A stretch of DNA of 64,000 nt from Ponticaulis sp. (GTDB taxonomy: Bacteria; Pseudomonadota; Alphaproteobacteria; Caulobacterales; Hyphomonadaceae). The stretch lies in NCBI GenBank assembly GCA_002723155.1, contig PBNO01000006.1:335470-399469 (forward strand), read 5' to 3'. The notes under the pieces were generated by a model. The model was not told where the DNA came from and searched no databases. It saw only the letters and a list, made by a program, of their open reading frames with translations. This document shows, piece by piece, positions 56,124-64,000 of the stretch. Numbering within the stretch: position 1 is the first letter of the stretch; every line of letters begins with the position of its first letter. A program made the translations under genes and the position numbers.

Positions 56124-57373
56124 GCGAGCTGAAGGCGGGCGTGGCGTTTCTTGCCAATCGATAATGTCGCAAGACCATCCGCATCAAAATCGGACAGGCT
56201 AAGTGTCGCGTTCTCGTCGCTGACGCTCTCACCGTTGAGCTTGGCTGCGTTCTGCTTGATGCTTCGGCGCGCTTCACCATTGGATTTTGTCAGTGCCGCG
56301 GCTGTAAAACCGGCTGCGACCAGCATGCCTGCTTCGACATCACCTTTGGAAATTTCATAAGTCGGCAGCGCATCTCCGCTCGCACCCTGCTGGAATACTT
56401 TTGCAGCGGACTCTCTTGCGTCCTTCGCAGCTTGCTCGCCGTGAAGCATAGTCGTTGCTGCGTCTGCCAGAGCGATTTTTGCATCGTTGATCTCTGCACC
56501 TTCCAGTGCCTCAAGGCGCTCGATTTCAGCTAGTGGAAGGTCTGAGAACAGACGAAGGAATCGACCAACGTCTGCATCTTCTGTATTGCGCCAGAACTGC
56601 CAGAACTCGTAAGGGCTTTTCTTGTCTGCGTTGAGCCACACGGCGCCACCGACTGTTTTACCCATTTTCGCGCCAGATGCGGTCGTGATGAGCGGGCAGG
56701 TGATGCCGAAGCCCTGATTACCGTCCATTTTGTGGATGAGATCTGTGCCGGCCACAATGTTGCCCCATTGGTCAGAACCGCCAAGTTGCATCATGCAATC
56801 TGCACGTCTTGAAAGCTCGAGAAAGTCGTAGGCTTGCAGAAGCGTGTAGTTGAATTCGAGGAAGGTGTATGGCTGTTCGTTTTTGAGACGACGCGCAACA
56901 GTATCCTGCTTCACCATCGTGTTGATGGTGAACAGTTTTCCGACGTCCCGAAGGAATTCGATATAGCCCAGACCGTCCAGCCAGTCGGCGTTATTCAGCA
57001 TAATGGCATCAGTCGGCCCATCGCCGAACGTCAGGTAGGCTTCAAAAGCTTTCTTAATGCCAGCTGCGTTTTCCGCAATCTGCTCTTCGGTCAGAATTGG
57101 CCGAGACTTTTCCTTATCCGTCGGGTCGCCGATCTTGGTCGTGCCTCCGCCGATAAGTACAATTGGTTTGCCGCCTGCTTGTTGAAGTCGGCGGAGCATC
57201 ATAATGCTGACGAGGTGACCTACATGGAGGCTGTCTGCTGTGGCATCATATCCGGTATAAGCAACTGGCACACCTTTGGAGCAATAAGCGTCCAGCTCAG
57301 CTTCGTGAGTGGTCTGCTTGATGTAGCCGCGGGATTGCAGCGTGCTTAGAAAATCGGATTTGAATTCACTCAT
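56120..57373 (-). CDS. tyrS: tyrosyl-tRNA synthetase
   Basis: A 417-residue class I synthetase. It has the HIGH-type motif HVGH (50-53), TyrRS-specific GGSDQWGNI, and KMGKT as the KMSKS equivalent (near 236). A C-terminal S4 RNA-binding domain spans about 350-417. The start is ATG 57373 with GGAG at an 8-nt gap; the in-frame extension to 57559 runs into anmK. It charges tRNA-Tyr. Confidence 0.95.
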   Translation of the reverse strand: MSEFKSDFLSTLQSRGYIKQTTHEAELDAYCSKGVPVAYTGYDATADSLHVGHLVSIMMLRRLQQAGGKPIVLIGGGTTKIGDPTDKEKSRPILTEEQIAENAAGIKKAFEAYLTFGDGPTDAIMLNNADWLDGLGYIEFLRDVGKLFTINTMVKQDTVARRLKNEQPYTFLEFNYTLLQAYDFLELSRRADCMMQLGGSDQWGNIVAGTDLIHKMDGNQGFGITCPLITTASGAKMGKTVGGAVWLNADKKSPYEFWQFWRNTEDADVGRFLRLFSDLPLAEIERLEALEGAEINDAKIALADAATTMLHGEQAAKDARESAAKVFQQGASGDALPTYEISKGDVEAGMLVAAGFTAAALTKSNGEARRSIKQNAAKLNGESVSDENATLSLSDFDADGLATLSIGKKRHARLQLA

Positions 57374-57419
57374 TTTAGTCTCCAGTCGACGCGGCGATCT
57401 AGCACGAAGGGTAGAAGGT

Positions 57420-58544
57420 TTGAACACTGAGACAGGCGTTTTTTCACCAATCTGGACAATAGGCTTTATGAGCGGCACCTCGATCGATGCGGTCGATGCT
57501 GCAATCATCCGTACGGATGGTGAAACAGTGTATGAGTTCGGACCTGTATCAGAACGCAAATTTACATCTGATGAGCGTGCCGTTATAAGCGCTGCCGTGG
57601 ATGCGGCGCGTGCCTGGAACTGGGAAGGCGAGCCGCCGCAGGCTGCCTTTGATACGGCTATGATTGTCCTAAATCGCGCCCATAAAGATGCTTTCGATGA
57701 TGCTGTGGCCCAATGCGCGCCTGACGCCAGGCCGGTGCTTGCCGGCGTGCATGGGCAAACCGTTCTGCATAAAGCGCCTCAAAACGGCGTGAACGGCCGG
57801 ACGCTGCAAATCTTGGATGCGGAGTCTCTGCAAGTGTTGTTGGGCGTTCCGCTCGCCTATGATTTTCGGACTGCAGATGTGGAAGCCGGAGGTGAGGGGG
57901 CGCCACTCGCGCCAGTCTACCACCTCGCACTGAGCGCTGATCTTGAACAGCCGGTCGCGGTTTTGAATCTCGGCGGCGTCGCAAACCTGACCTACATCAA
58001 CGGCGATGAAATTTTTGGGTTCGATTGTGGTCCGGCCAATGGCCCGGTCGATGAGTGGGTCATGCAGCACCATCAGGGTACATATGACGCAGATGGCCAT
58101 GCTGCACGACAGGGCGAGGTGCATGCAGAACGTCTGGCCGACTGGATGAGCCACCCGTATTTCAAACGATCATATCCGAAATCGCTCGATCGATATGACT
58201 TCAACGCTGATCTTGCGGATGGCCTGTCGTTCAATGACGGATGTGCAACCCTCACAGCATTCAGCGCCGCCGGGGTTGCATCAGGGCTTAGTTTATTCCC
58301 CAAGCCTGTCACGAGAGTCATCGTTTGCGGCGGTGGGCGTCTCAATCCGTTTCTGATGGAAGAGTTGAATCAACGCTGCCCTCTGCCGGTTGTTACGGCA
58401 GAGGATGAAGGCTGGCGTGGTGATTCAATTGAGGCTGAAGCTTTTGCGCTTCTGGCTTTGCGCAGCAAGCGTGGCCTGCCGCTCAGCTTTCCGGGTACGA
58501 CTGGAGTGCCGCACCCGCTAACTGGTGGCAAAATGATCGAGTGA
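57420..58544 (+). CDS. anmK: anhydro-N-acetylmuramic acid kinase
   Basis: About 374 residues, starting at TTG 57420 (inferred). An extension to 57342 would overlap tyrS, and ATG 57469 would cut off the conserved GFMSGTSID phosphate loop. AnmK phosphorylates and hydrates anhydro-MurNAc from recycled peptidoglycan to MurNAc-6-phosphate. Motifs are GVHGQTVLH, NLGGVANLTY, FDCGPANGPVDEW and VCGGGRLNPF. It is divergent from tyrS, with 46 bp between. Confidence 0.9.
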   Translation: MNTETGVFSPIWTIGFMSGTSIDAVDAAIIRTDGETVYEFGPVSERKFTSDERAVISAAVDAARAWNWEGEPPQAAFDTAMIVLNRAHKDAFDDAVAQCAPDARPVLAGVHGQTVLHKAPQNGVNGRTLQILDAESLQVLLGVPLAYDFRTADVEAGGEGAPLAPVYHLALSADLEQPVAVLNLGGVANLTYINGDEIFGFDCGPANGPVDEWVMQHHQGTYDADGHAARQGEVHAERLADWMSHPYFKRSYPKSLDRYDFNADLADGLSFNDGCATLTAFSAAGVASGLSLFPKPVTRVIVCGGGRLNPFLMEELNQRCPLPVVTAEDEGWRGDSIEAEAFALLALRSKRGLPLSFPGTTGVPHPLTGGKMIE

Positions 58545-59213
58545 TCAGATGTCGCCGAGGCGTTCGCGTTCGGCTTTCTGAAGGCTCTCATCGAGATACT
58601 GGGCGCAACGTTCGGTCATTTCGTCCAGCTTGCCTTGATAGAAGTGGTTCGCACCCGGGATTGAATCACGCGTGATCACTTCGCCTTTTTGAACGCGCAC
58701 TTTCGTAAGCGAACGTTCAATGTCTGCTGGTGGAGCCACTTTGTCCTGATCGCCTGACAGGATGAGGCCAGAAGCCGGGCATGGAGCCAGGAAGCTCAGG
58801 TCATAGTGGTTTGCTGGTGGAGAGATGGCGAGGAAGCCATCAATTTCCGGACGACGCATGAGAAGCTGCAGGCAGATCCATGCGCCGAATGAGTAACCTG
58901 CAACCCAGCAGTAGCGCGGCGTTTCAGTCAGCGATTCCATATAATCGAGAACGTAAGCAGCATCTGACAGTTCGCCCGAACCTGATTCGAACTGTCCCTG
59001 GCTACGACCGACGCCTCGGAAGTTGAAGCGCATCACGGAAAAGCCGCGGGACTCGAACAGGTTGTACAGGGAAATCGTCACTGGATCCTGCATCGTGCCG
59101 CCAGCACGCGGGTGCGGGTGAAGGATGAGAGCGATTGGAGAGGATTCATCCGGGCCTTCCGTATAGCGGGCTTCGATACGACCAGCCGGGCCGGGAATGA
59201 TAATCTCTGCCAT
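58545..59213 (-). CDS. alpha/beta hydrolase (KANL3/Tex30-like)
   Basis: 222 residues. HPHPRAGGTMQDPVT, FNFRGVGRSQG and the nucleophile elbow GYSFGAW (Ser near 109) are visible. The Asp is in LSGDQDKVAP and the His in PGANHFYQGK. It is cytoplasmic and small, without a lid domain. It converges with anmK, abutting its stop. It faces away from iscR across a 142-bp region, so it is unlikely to be part of the SUF operon. The substrate is unknown. Confidence 0.83.
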   Translation of the reverse strand: MAEIIIPGPAGRIEARYTEGPDESSPIALILHPHPRAGGTMQDPVTISLYNLFESRGFSVMRFNFRGVGRSQGQFESGSGELSDAAYVLDYMESLTETPRYCWVAGYSFGAWICLQLLMRRPEIDGFLAISPPANHYDLSFLAPCPASGLILSGDQDKVAPPADIERSLTKVRVQKGEVITRDSIPGANHFYQGKLDEMTERCAQYLDESLQKAERERLGDI

Positions 59214-59302
59214 GTAGTGCTCCTTAGTGCAGCGTGCGACAATTTGCTGAAGGCTGGGTGTAAACCTTCAATTGACTAAAAATCAAGAATTTCGGAAGAA
59301 AA

Positions 59303-59327
59303 ATAGTTGACCTTTCTCAATGGGTAT
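59303..59327 (+). promoter_or_regulatory. IscR-type operator and iscR promoter
   Basis: ATAGTTGAC-N13-TAT (59303-59327) has the length of a type 1 IscR box, and its left half matches the E. coli consensus at all 9 positions; the right half matches weakly. TTGACC (59307-59312) can also serve as the -35 of the promoter. It lies 28 bp before iscR, an autorepression position. Confidence 0.55.
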
Positions 59328-59355
59328 CTATCTCCCACTCAGCTGGAGTTAAAAG

Positions 59356-59814
59356 ATGAAACTTGGAACGAAGGGCCGCTACGCGGTTATGGCACTGGTC
59401 GATCTGGCCGATTCTCCGCTGGATCAGCCAAAGACGCTCGCAGAGATTGCTGCCAGTCAGTCTATCTCGCTTTCTTACCTTGAGCAGTTGTTTGCCAAGA
59501 TGCGCCGCCGCGGCGTCGTGAAAAGTGTTCGTGGTCCGGGTGGCGGATATGTTCTCGCAAAAGATGCATCTAAGACCCGTCTGAGCGACATCATCCTTGC
59601 CGTTGATGAACCGATTAAGACAACACGTTGCGCGCCGGACTCTGGTCGCGGCTGTGGTCCTGACGGTGAGCAGTGTGCAACTCACGAACTGTGGGATTCA
59701 CTTCGTCAGCACATTCTGGGCTTCCTCGCTCAGGTGACGCTGGATGATGTGGTCAATGGCCGTGCTGGTCAGATCGTCCAGACACGACGTCTTGATGGAA
59801 GTCAGGCTGCCTGA
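59356..59814 (+). CDS. iscR: Rrf2-family regulator IscR
   Basis: 152 residues. The winged helix-turn-helix (about 5-65, KTLAEIAASQSISLSYLEQL) and the cluster-binding C92, C100, C107 and H110 (RCAPDSGRGCGP, EQCATHELW) match IscR ligand order. It senses 2Fe-2S cluster supply and represses the SUF genes that follow. It starts a tight run: the desulfurase begins 8 bp after its stop. Confidence 0.93.
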   Translation: MKLGTKGRYAVMALVDLADSPLDQPKTLAEIAASQSISLSYLEQLFAKMRRRGVVKSVRGPGGGYVLAKDASKTRLSDIILAVDEPIKTTRCAPDSGRGCGPDGEQCATHELWDSLRQHILGFLAQVTLDDVVNGRAGQIVQTRRLDGSQAA

Positions 59815-59822
59815 CAGGCACT

Positions 59823-60950
59823 ATGATTTATTGCGATTACAATGCTACAGCCCCTCTTCGTCCAGAAGCGAGGGAAGCTTTAGGCTTTGCGCTTGATGTA
59901 GGTGCAAACCCTTCGTCTGTGCATTCTGCCGGACGAAAAGCGCGCGGTATTGTAGAAAAGGCCAGACAATCGCTGGCGACCGCTATCGGTGGACGATCCG
60001 AGGATATCGTTTTTACAAGTGGCGGCACGGAAGCGAACGCGCTTGCTATCAGGGGCGCTTTGGCGCTCATTGAGAAACCTGTTGTATTCGTGTCCGGTCT
60101 CGAGCACCCAGCGGTGTCCGCTCAGATGCCGGACAACGCTCGTAAGGTGGCGTTGAAGCCTACGGGTGAAATTGATCTTGATGATCTGAAGGCACAACTC
60201 GACGCACTGGGGGAAGGAGAAGTCCCTTTCCTCTGTTTGATGCTCGCGAATAATGAGACGGGAGTTATCCAGCCGGTTCAGGCGGCGGCACAAATGGTTC
60301 GCGACAAGGGCGGTTACACGCATTGCGATGCAGTGCAGGCGCTCGGGAAAATTTCGGTAAATGTCGGCCTTTTGGGCGTCGACTACGCAGCGTTCTCCTC
60401 CCATAAACTTGGCGGCCCTCAGGGCGTGGGCGCGCTATGGTTTCGAGTTGGCGCGCCGCTTAAGCCGCAGCTAATCGGTGGCGGGCAGGAACGGTCTATT
60501 CGCTCGGGCACTGAGAATGTCGCAGGAATTGCAGGGTTTGGAGCTGCTATTGAGGCGTCCCAAGCGCTAGACACGAAACGTGTAAGCGACATTCGTGATC
60601 AGTTTGAGAAGCTTGTTTCTGCGGCGGCGCCGGTCGTGTTCTTCGGCAACACCTGCGACCGTTTGCCGGGGACGTCCTGTTTTGCCCTTGAAGGCTTTGC
60701 CAGTGAGACGCAAGTCATGGCTATGGACCTTGGCGGCGTTGCTGTATCAGCGGGCTCGGCGTGTTCGAGCGGTAAGGTGAAAACCTCGGGCGTCCTGACG
60801 TCTATGCAGGTAGAAGAGAATATTGCGCGGTCTGCGCTTCGGGTAAGTTTCGGATGGGCTTCAGAGCCCTCCGATGCAGTTGCCGCAGCACAGGCATGGA
60901 TTAAAGCAGCGAAAAGAGCGGTTTCGGCCGCATTTAAGGAGAGCGCGTGA
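59823..60950 (+). CDS. cysteine desulfurase (IscS/NifS type)
   Basis: A 375-residue PLP enzyme giving sulfur from cysteine for Fe-S clusters. It starts [14 protein letters not shown], with TSGGTEANA, the Schiff-base K195 in [10 protein letters not shown], and the mobile-loop catalytic C314 in [10 protein letters not shown]. The GSACSSG loop is the group I (IscS/NifS) form rather than SufS, although it sits inside a SUF operon. The sufB start overlaps its stop by one base. Confidence 0.92.
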   Translation: MIYCDYNATAPLRPEAREALGFALDVGANPSSVHSAGRKARGIVEKARQSLATAIGGRSEDIVFTSGGTEANALAIRGALALIEKPVVFVSGLEHPAVSAQMPDNARKVALKPTGEIDLDDLKAQLDALGEGEVPFLCLMLANNETGVIQPVQAAAQMVRDKGGYTHCDAVQALGKISVNVGLLGVDYAAFSSHKLGGPQGVGALWFRVGAPLKPQLIGGGQERSIRSGTENVAGIAGFGAAIEASQALDTKRVSDIRDQFEKLVSAAAPVVFFGNTCDRLPGTSCFALEGFASETQVMAMDLGGVAVSAGSACSSGKVKTSGVLTSMQVEENIARSALRVSFGWASEPSDAVAAAQAWIKAAKRAVSAAFKESA

Positions 60951-62512
60951 TGTGTGATCACGATGTGTCCACGCACGAAAAAGACGAGACCGAAGTGAAG
61001 GTCAAAGAAGGTATCGATCAGGGAACGGTCGACGCCGCGCGCGCACTTGAGTCGAAGAATTACTCTGCGGGGTTCTCGACAGAGATCGAGCAGGAGTTTG
61101 CGCCGAAGGGGCTGAACGAAGACATCGTTCGTTTTATCTCTGAGAAGAAAGAAGAGCCTGAGTGGATGCTGGAATGGCGCCTCAAGGCCTTTGAACGCTG
61201 GAAACAGATGAAAGAGCCTGACTGGGCGAAAGTGAACTACCCGAAGATCGACTATCAGGACATCTACTATTGGGCCGCGCCGAAGACTGGCGCGAAGTAT
61301 GAGTCCATTGATGACGTTCCTGAAGAGATCCTCGAAACCTACAAAAAGCTTGGCATTCCGCTCCGTGAGGCCGAGGTGCTTCTGGGCGTTGAGGGCGCAG
61401 CTGAATCTGCTGCCGAAGCGCGAACAGACAAGCCGAAGGTCGCTGTGGACGCGGTCTTTGACTCGGTATCGGTCGCGACGACCTTCCAGAAAGAGCTAAA
61501 AGAAGCCGGCGTAATTTTTATGTCGATTTCCGAAGCCGTGAAGGAATATCCGGAGCTGGTGAAGAAGTATCTCGGCACGGTCGTTCCGCAGTCTGATAAT
61601 TTCTTTGCGACGCTTAACTGCGCGGTCTTCTCCGACGGTACGTTCGTGTACGTGCCAAAGGGCGTTCGTTGCCCAATGGAGCTGTCCACTTATTTCCGCA
61701 TGAACGCGCAAGGCACCGGTCAGTTTGAACGTACGCTTATCATCGCGGATGAGGGCGCGTATGTGTCCTATCTTGAGGGTTGTACGGCGCCGATGCGCGA
61801 CGAGAACCAGCTTCACGCCGCGGTCGTCGAGCTCGTGGCTATGGACGACGCCGAGATCAAATACTCGACGGTTCAGAACTGGTGGCCGGGCGATGAGAAC
61901 GGCAAGGGCGGTGTCTATAACTTCGTGACGAAGCGCGGTGACTGCCGCGGTGCTCGCTCCAAGATTTCCTGGACGCAGGTCGAGACCGGTTCTGCGGTGA
62001 CTTGGAAATATCCGAGCTGCATTCTGCGTGGTGATGACAGTGTTGGCGAGTTCTATTCGATTGCTGTTACCAACGGTCGTCAGCAAGCTGATACAGGCAC
62101 CAAGATGCTGCACCTCGGCAAGCGTACGAAGTCCCGGATTATCTCCAAGGGTATCTCTGCAGGTAAGTCGGATCAGACCTATCGTGGTCTCGTGTCGGTT
62201 CACAAGAAAGCTGAAGGCGCGCGTAACTTTACCCAGTGTGACTCGCTGCTCATCGGCGACACCTGCGGCGCGCACACTGTCCCTTATGTGGAGACACGTC
62301 GCGCAGACGCCCAGCTTGAGCATGAGGCGACGACAACCAAACTGTCCGAAGACCAGCTCTTTTATGCACGCCAGCGCGGTCTCGATGAAGAAGCAGCAGT
62401 TGCGTTGCTGGTGAATGGCTTTGTTCGGGATGTCATCCAGCAGCTGCCTATGGAGTTCGCAGTTGAGGCGCAAAGCCTTCTGCAGGTTAGCCTTGAGGGG
62501 AGCGTTGGCTAA
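60950..62512 (+). CDS. sufB: Fe-S assembly scaffold SufB
   Basis: 520 residues from ATG 60950, with GGAG 8 nt upstream. It has the SufB/SufD beta-helix with the conserved [16 protein letters not shown] region and [15 protein letters not shown]. It forms SufBC2D, where clusters are built. The TGA of the desulfurase and this ATG share a base, and the next gene overlaps its TAA (TAATG). Confidence 0.96.
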   Translation: MCDHDVSTHEKDETEVKVKEGIDQGTVDAARALESKNYSAGFSTEIEQEFAPKGLNEDIVRFISEKKEEPEWMLEWRLKAFERWKQMKEPDWAKVNYPKIDYQDIYYWAAPKTGAKYESIDDVPEEILETYKKLGIPLREAEVLLGVEGAAESAAEARTDKPKVAVDAVFDSVSVATTFQKELKEAGVIFMSISEAVKEYPELVKKYLGTVVPQSDNFFATLNCAVFSDGTFVYVPKGVRCPMELSTYFRMNAQGTGQFERTLIIADEGAYVSYLEGCTAPMRDENQLHAAVVELVAMDDAEIKYSTVQNWWPGDENGKGGVYNFVTKRGDCRGARSKISWTQVETGSAVTWKYPSCILRGDDSVGEFYSIAVTNGRQQADTGTKMLHLGKRTKSRIISKGISAGKSDQTYRGLVSVHKKAEGARNFTQCDSLLIGDTCGAHTVPYVETRRADAQLEHEATTTKLSEDQLFYARQRGLDEEAAVALLVNGFVRDVIQQLPMEFAVEAQSLLQVSLEGSVG

Positions 62513-62763
62513 TGTCTCAGTTCTGGTTCAAGAAGCGCACGAGCGTTACGGATTTCGGCCGACCGGCCAACTGGAAGGGCTGGGCTGCAGTCATCCTGTT
62601 CATATTCATTTTTGCGCTGATTATGCAGATGATCGGTGCCTGGGCATTTGGTGGTTTTGCACCAGCTGTTACCGGCGTCTGGCTCTTTGCGATGCTGTTC
62701 GTGCTGTTCGGCGCATTCCTCAAAATTTGTAATCAGTTCTCGCCTCCGGCGGATGAGGCTTAG
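62512..62763 (+). CDS. small membrane protein between sufB and sufC
   Basis: An 83-residue protein with a basic, aromatic N-terminus (SQFWFKKRTSVTDFGRP) and two transmembrane helices (about 24-46 and 52-73). Its ATG overlaps the sufB stop by one base and sufC starts 14 bp after it, so it is a true operon member. It is not one of the known SUF components, and I do not recognise the family. Confidence 0.7.
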   Translation: MSQFWFKKRTSVTDFGRPANWKGWAAVILFIFIFALIMQMIGAWAFGGFAPAVTGVWLFAMLFVLFGAFLKICNQFSPPADEA

Positions 62764-62777
62764 AAAGTAAGTTACCC

Positions 62778-63539
62778 ATGCTGAAAATTGAAAATCTTAC
62801 GGCGACAGTCGGCGAAGACGACGAAACGAAAGAGATCATCAAGGGCCTGACGCTTGAAGTGCCTGCCGGTGAAGTCCATGCGATAATGGGCCCTAACGGC
62901 GCAGGTAAGTCTACCATGTCATACGTTCTGACTGGCCGTGACGGCTATGAAGTAACGGGTGGTTCGGCGACCCTCAATGGCGACGACATTCTGGACATGG
63001 AGCCGGAAGAGCGCGCTGCGGCGGGCCTGTTCCTATCCTTCCAGTATCCGGTTGAAATTCCGGGTGTTCCAGTGATGACATTCGTTCGCACGGCGATGAA
63101 TTCACAACGTAAACTGCGTGGTGAGGAAGAGATCTCTGCGGCAGATTTTCTTAAGAAATCCAGAGCGGTTGCTGCGAAACTTAAGCTGACACCGGAAATG
63201 CTGAAGCGTCCTGTGAATGTGGGCTTCTCTGGTGGTGAAAAGAAACGTCTCGAAATCTTTCAGATGATGATGCTTGAGCCAGGTTTCCTCATTCTCGACG
63301 AGACTGATTCAGGTCTTGATATCGATGCGCTTCGTATCGTGTCTGATGGCGTTAATGAACTCCGTTCGCCTGATCGTGGGATGCTGGTCATCACGCACTA
63401 TCAACGTCTTCTCGACCACATTCAGCCGGATAAGGTGCATGTGCTTGCGAATGGTAAGATTATTGCGACGGGTGGACCAGAGCTTGCGCTCCGTCTCGAG
63501 AAAGAGGGCTATGACGGCGTTCTTTCGGAGGCTGCCTGA
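62778..63539 (+). CDS. sufC: Fe-S assembly ATPase SufC
   Basis: A 253-residue ABC-type ATPase. It has Walker A GPNGAGKST (38-46), signature SGGEKKR, and Walker B FLILDETDSGLD with the SUF-type DETDSGLD. It powers the SufBC2D scaffold. Its TGA overlaps the sufD ATG by one base. Confidence 0.97.
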   Translation: MLKIENLTATVGEDDETKEIIKGLTLEVPAGEVHAIMGPNGAGKSTMSYVLTGRDGYEVTGGSATLNGDDILDMEPEERAAAGLFLSFQYPVEIPGVPVMTFVRTAMNSQRKLRGEEEISAADFLKKSRAVAAKLKLTPEMLKRPVNVGFSGGEKKRLEIFQMMMLEPGFLILDETDSGLDIDALRIVSDGVNELRSPDRGMLVITHYQRLLDHIQPDKVHVLANGKIIATGGPELALRLEKEGYDGVLSEAA

Positions 63540-64000
63540 TGGCCGCGCTGAAAGACCTGTTTCCAAACCCGAATGCAGCAGAGCTTGAACTGGCAGGACT
63601 CTATGCCGGTTTGAAGGCGGACCCGCAGCGTGAACGCAATTTCGAAGCATTTGCGCAAACCGGGCTGCCACATACACGCGTTGAAGCGTGGAAATATTCC
63701 GATCTACGCAACGCAGTTCAAAGCCTGCCTGAGGCTTGTCTTGAAACGGAGATGACTTCCGCTTTCGTATCAGCGGATGCGACGGTTATTGAAATCGGCG
63801 CTGGCGTCCCAAAACTGCCTAAAGGCATGCGCGTTGCTTCGGAAGAGAATTTGACGGCGCTTGGCGGCGCTGAAGATTTGCCTGTTGCTGCTCTTGGTGC
63901 AGCTTTGACGCGGGCAGGGCAATCGTTGCTCATCGAGGTGACGCAGAGCCTAGAAAAGCCTGTCCATCTCGTGTTCGATACTGTCTCTGCGAATGCCTTT
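63539..64000 (+). CDS. sufD: Fe-S assembly protein SufD, 5' part
   Basis: The first 154 codons, open to the window end: MAALKDLFPNPNAAELELAG at the start and RVEAWKYSDLRN near residue 48, the typical SufD N-terminal motif. It is truncated by the window, not broken. It completes the SufBCD scaffold. Confidence 0.92.
   Translation, partial: MAALKDLFPNPNAAELELAGLYAGLKADPQRERNFEAFAQTGLPHTRVEAWKYSDLRNAVQSLPEACLETEMTSAFVSADATVIEIGAGVPKLPKGMRVASEENLTALGGAEDLPVAALGAALTRAGQSLLIEVTQSLEKPVHLVFDTVSANAF

Noticed and set aside
57374..57559. N-terminal extension of TyrS into anmK
   Set aside because: It overlaps the conserved GFMSGTSID coding part of anmK; ATG 57373 has a GGAG site and the family N-terminus.

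Overview
The window looks like a chromosomal stretch of an alphaproteobacterium, probably a marine, aerobic, stalked or budding type in or near the Hyphomonadaceae/Maricaulales. The evidence is the gene content (bactofilin with an M23 peptidase, cbb3 oxidase, TonB receptor, PccB, SUF operon led by IscR) and a tRNA-His fragment with U72 and A73, the divergent histidine tRNA type known from a group of alphaproteobacteria. The assignment is inferred from families, not from a search. Genes are densely packed, with many 1-4 nt overlaps and clear hairpin terminators. No CRISPR array, rRNA, IS element or phage gene is visible, but the left edge (1-131) carries a 3' tRNA-His fragment that looks like an attachment-site scar.

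Left part (1-11220): a TetR regulator and a small membrane protein, followed by an acetate module. The module has a two-subunit sodium:solute symporter (DUF4212 plus SSS), a CrbS-type hybrid kinase whose N-terminus is itself an SSS transporter domain, the LuxR-type regulator CrbR, a DcaP-like porin and acetyl-CoA synthetase Acs. Inferred flow: outer-membrane entry, inner-membrane symport, sensing and activation to acetyl-CoA.

11243-18863: an unusual locus with a multidomain lipoprotein (thioredoxin-like, c-heme, PHM-like copper monooxygenase, EF-hands), an MFS transporter, an alpha/beta hydrolase, a second TetR and a TonB receptor. Two near-identical palindromes (15650-15665 and 18847-18862) link the hydrolase-MFS operon, the TetR gene and the receptor as one probable regulon for uptake and breakdown of an unknown substrate.

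18967-28424: the complete ccoNOQP-ccoGHIS set for cbb3 cytochrome oxidase and its assembly on the minus strand, a divergent small Cys/His-rich protein, a small soluble unknown, and a lipid-anchored cytochrome c that may feed the oxidase. Then come pccB, a secreted Arg-rich protein and tRNA-Trp.

31154-39893: a surface-sugar region: PLP aminotransferase, CapD-like dehydratase/epimerase, sugar nucleotidyltransferase, a histidine-phosphatase-like protein that lacks the second catalytic His, KdsD isomerase, an unrecognised GSDxD protein, a GT2 glycosyltransferase, a trypsin-like protease and a DUF938 methyltransferase.

39894-59213: envelope and housekeeping genes: DsbA-like, M48 protease with repeats, RNase E, amidase, PBP1A, prfB with a programmed +1 frameshift, bactofilin and M23 peptidase, Bcp, an AsmA/YhdP-like giant, tyrS, anmK and a hydrolase.

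59303-64000: IscR with a candidate own operator, then IscS/NifS-type desulfurase, sufB, a small membrane protein, sufC and the start of sufD, which runs off the window.
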